DNA from: Phoebastria nigripes
Taxonomy: Eukaryota > Chordata > Aves > Procellariiformes > Diomedeidae
DNA: 64,000 bases
Direction of reading: 5' to 3'
NCBI GenBank assembly: GCA_035582835.1
Contig: JAYKAV010001000.1
Coordinates: forward strand, 3,797,721-3,861,720
A model generated the notes under the pieces. That model ran no database searches. It was not told the origin of the DNA and saw only the letters and a program-made list of their open reading frames with translations. The translations under genes and the position numbers were made by a program. Positions 60,801 to 64,000 of the stretch are shown here, in pieces (positions within the stretch are counted from its first letter, which is position 1; each line of letters starts with the position of its first letter).

Positions 60801-63800
60801 GCTGGAAAAATACATTTTAAAGATTTGAAGCAGACTCAGGAAGAATACGACAGTTACCCAAGTCCACATAGGGGCAGAAAGATATGAACAGTCATTACCT
60901 GTGCAAGTCAGCTGGAGAAAGCCACTCAGAAGTATGCAGTGAGAAGAGACAGGACTGCAAAGTAAGCTCACAACAGACCTTTCCACCCCATCTTTCCCAG
61001 ATGACCTAGCAGCCCAGTGCAGCGACTGAGAGTGCCATAGAAAATAATGCATCACAGTTTTTNGGGTCAAGCTGTTTTCCTCCTATAGGATATGTATTCA
61101 GATTTGGAACAGACAGAAAATAAATATACTAGATGGTAATTGTAACATTTATCTATAGATATCCCAGACTTGGATGATGCAATCCTATGAGTAGTTTTCA
61201 GTACGGTATTTTTATTTTTTTTAACCTCTGCTGAAATGAAAGGCCTCTACTACACAATTGGATCTTGCTGTTCCCCTGAAGCAGTAACTTCAAGAAGTTT
61301 GAATTCTAAACCACTAATATTTATACAAATAAGAATTGCCTTTTAGCATATAAAGTTGTCAAGACAATGGAGATTTATAAAGCATTAATCAATTTCTGAA
61401 TATATTTGATTTATAGTCTGAAGCTATTCCTATAATCACCAACATTGGTTTTCTTAGAAAAACAACTCTTGTTCTGTGCTGTCATACAGTCTTAAAAGGA
61501 CACAGACGCAAACAACTTATGCAATTCCTGTGCTAGTTTTTTATAGAAAGTTAGAGAGGATGATTGTTCCTTTATCATAATTTTTACTTCAGTTATTCAA
61601 CTATCAGATCAGCAGGATACTGTCAGCACTAGCGAATGTAGTGACAATTTCAAAGCAAGCAAATATCTGATGGGTGCTATACAAGTTTCATCTTCAAATT
61701 CTGTCCACGCATGTCAGTTCTGATCTGCATTATCTATTTTATTCTTGACCTGGAACTCTTAGAGACCAAGGCTGCTGATTTCACAAACTGAGCCTAATAA
61801 CTAAGCAATGTGAATNGGGCAAATATTTTTTCTCCACAGTAAATTGGCAGAAGTAAGAAGAATGTTTAGGATATCTTGGTACACAACTGAAACTGTGCTG
61901 TGTTGGTGTCCACGTGCCACTGGGATAGCTCAGAGAAAAAACAAAAAAGCCTGGAACACCAAGGGAATCCTGTTAAATCAGAAAGATGTATTAGCCACCA
62001 AGCCTTCCAGGACATTATCTCAGATCCAAGCTATAGACAAAGGTCAGAAAAATAGTAATGAGATTGCCCTGAAACAATGTTGGGCAAGGAAGACTGCAAG
62101 AGTGTTTGTAGTTTAGACGATGTTAGATCAGATAGTACAGCCTTACATAAATGCTGTTTTAAAAGCATCATCAGAACCATGAATTCATTTATTTTTTCAA
62201 AGAATTATTTTTGCAAATACCCATAAATACTCATGCATTTGTCCAAATTTACCAAAGCAGTAACCATCACTGCTGTTTTAGCTTTTATGAAATCCATTAA
62301 AAGCAATTTTGTTTATAGTGGTGAGGCATGTAAGTGTACCTACGTACAGGCACAGGTCTAAACTTCTGAAACCCAGTCCTAATTAAATTTCTTGCCTGCA
62401 AAACTACTATGTGTACTCTACCTCTATACTCTTCCCCAGTTCTCAGTGTTCTGCATTCCATTTTAGCTAACAGTTTACTTTCTTTGTGTTTCCTGAGGCT
62501 TACAGGGAAGGTGAAAGAAACATGCTCCTTTCTTCCAATGTTTATACTGGTTCATGATTGCAGAAGAAAGAAATTGGTAAGAAATTCTTGTACATTTTTG
62601 GAGAATCCAAGATGGACCACACCAGCTACAATTCCTCCACTGTAATGATTTATTGTGCTAGCTTTTTAAAGGATAACACAAAATTTATTTCCTGCACTGA
62701 ATAATGACAGTACAATAAAATAATAGATATTATTGTGTAACCTGGAGCCTTTAAGTGAACTAAAACACGACTTTGTTCCAGACTATTTTTATCTGGAATT
62801 AATACTAATACAGCTTTGGACTAAATTCTGGCCTTGGGTACAAGAACTAACACAAAAATGAAACCAAAGATCCCCACCCCAATAAATAAAAGCAAGTGCA
62901 ACAGCAGAAAAACTTGTCCTGTTTCATCACTGTAGAAGCACACACGAAAACTGAGAAGCTCCCTAAACAGTTTAAGAATTGGCCTATATTCATAAGAACA
63001 TACGATAGTTCAGCTGTGGAACTTACTTATTAATACTAGTTATTACATGTTAAGTACATCAAGCATGTCTCACTGACAGCACAGATAAGACTCCAAGTTA
63101 AAATACTCATCAACATAAGTGGATTGCGAAGTATATAAAAGCTTCCATTTCAAATTTTAATTAAATACCCAAATTTTATATATTTGAACTCAGCCTTTAA
63201 GGATACACATTCTTCAGAAGTTTCTTCCTTTATAGGCATCACGTCAAACATGACATAGGGACAGGTAAAATGGTAGTCTGATCTAGTATGCTAATAGCCT
63301 TGGACATAAAGATGATACCCCCTTTTTCCTTTTCAGTAGGTAGGTATGGGGTAACAGATGTTGAGAACAAAGTCTTGTGACAATGAGAAAATAGAGATTA
63401 CTGTTTACAACCGCCATTCAAACTTCCAAGAAATTCAGCATGAAAAAAATTGAAGCTTGATTCAACTCTTATTAAGCAGTGTCTCTCCTCACAGATATGA
63501 AGTTAAGAATGCCTTAGCCAGGTCTTAAAAGTGAAGTTCAACACTTTGCAAAATACCAGTATAAATCCCATGCACCAGGTGGAGTTTACATAGAATTTAA
63601 GAGGCATGTAACTCTTGTGTCAACTTCCTGCTCAGGGATCAATTTTGCCTTAACATACAAAGCAAACCACAGTGAAAGAAAGGTTATTGCATAGTGTTTA
63701 AAAGAAAATATGACATTCAGCAAAAAAGTAAATATCATCATAATCTCTATAGTCTTCACCTCCTCACTGAACTAAAGATGAATAGGATGGCTATTAGTTC

Positions 63801-64000
63801 AGTCAAGAGGATTTTGTATAATACATTCAAAACAGGTACACAGTTACACTTGTTTTTATATGAAATCCAAAGTTTCTACATAAATAAGTTCCAAATACCA
63901 TCCCAGATCATATACTTCTTTCTTTGTTGTAAGCAGAAAAAAAGAAAAAAATATTCTAGAACAATCTTACTCCCAACCGCCCTCCCAAAGATGCCAAGCC

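Larger units (their letters stand above)
47961..64000. other. Intergenic region downstream of NETO2
   Basis: About 16 kb of AT-rich sequence. No exon with splice sites and family similarity, no RNA gene and no CpG island was found on either strand. It includes a MIR-like remnant (about 56300-56470), an A/C-rich low-complexity block (57755-57860) and scattered single Ns. The longest frames (for example 61844-62116 and 55236-55544) are lysine-rich and lack recognisable domains. By human synteny DNAJA2 should lie further to the right. Confidence 0.65.

Noticed and set aside
61844..62116. 90-codon plus-strand frame in the downstream region
   Set aside because: Lys/Arg-rich, no recognised family, no splice or promoter context; expected by chance in 16 kb.
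63000..64000. Start of DNAJA2 expected downstream by synteny
   Set aside because: No CpG island and no J-domain coding sequence is visible before the window ends.
1..64000. CRISPR arrays, operons, toxin or phage modules, tRNA or rRNA genes
   Set aside because: None seen; the window is ordinary vertebrate genic and intergenic DNA.

Overview
This is vertebrate nuclear DNA: AT-rich, intron-dominated, with one strong CpG island, degraded CR1-type LINE remnants and no primate or rodent SINEs or L1. The CR1 fragments, compact introns and coding sequence very close to amniote orthologues point to a sauropsid, most likely a bird; a crocodilian or turtle cannot be excluded by eye. There is no bacterial or viral gene content, and most longer open frames are chance frames in introns or in the CpG island.

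Layout on the + strand: (1) 1-5588 is the 3' end of ITFG1: part of an intron, the penultimate exon (transmembrane segment), the last exon, a short 3' UTR and a canonical poly(A) signal. (2) 5590-10990 is an AT-rich intergenic spacer. (3) 10990-13350 is a CpG island holding the NETO2 promoter, 5' UTR (with up to three short upstream ORFs) and coding exon 1. (4) 12869-45416 is the complete NETO2 coding region. I assembled nine exons with consistent GT-AG junctions and phases, giving 525 codons plus stop: signal peptide, CUB1, linker, CUB2, LDLa, transmembrane helix and cytoplasmic tail ending in SIDF. (5) 45417 to about 47960 is the probable NETO2 3' UTR with several candidate poly(A) signals and an early cluster of Pumilio-type motifs. 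(6) From about 47960 to 64000 is AT-rich intergenic sequence without a recognisable gene.

The head-to-tail order ITFG1 then NETO2 matches the human 16q12.1 arrangement, where DNAJA2 follows in the same orientation; DNAJA2 is not reached here. NETO2 is an auxiliary subunit of kainate-type glutamate receptors; ITFG1 is a broadly expressed single-pass membrane protein. They are separate transcription units and nothing seen suggests shared function.

Repeats recognised by eye: a CR1 copy with two internal deletions in NETO2 intron 7 (antisense), a much older CR1 3' fragment in intron 1 (antisense), a possible Penelope-like terminal fragment in intron 8, two MIR/CORE-SINE-like remnants, and several homopolymers or simple repeats. 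I found no evidence of an undescribed biological system; the points most worth checking are regulatory (uORFs, an RFX-like palindrome, the Pumilio cluster, a skippable 45-nt exon beside an 89-nt intron).
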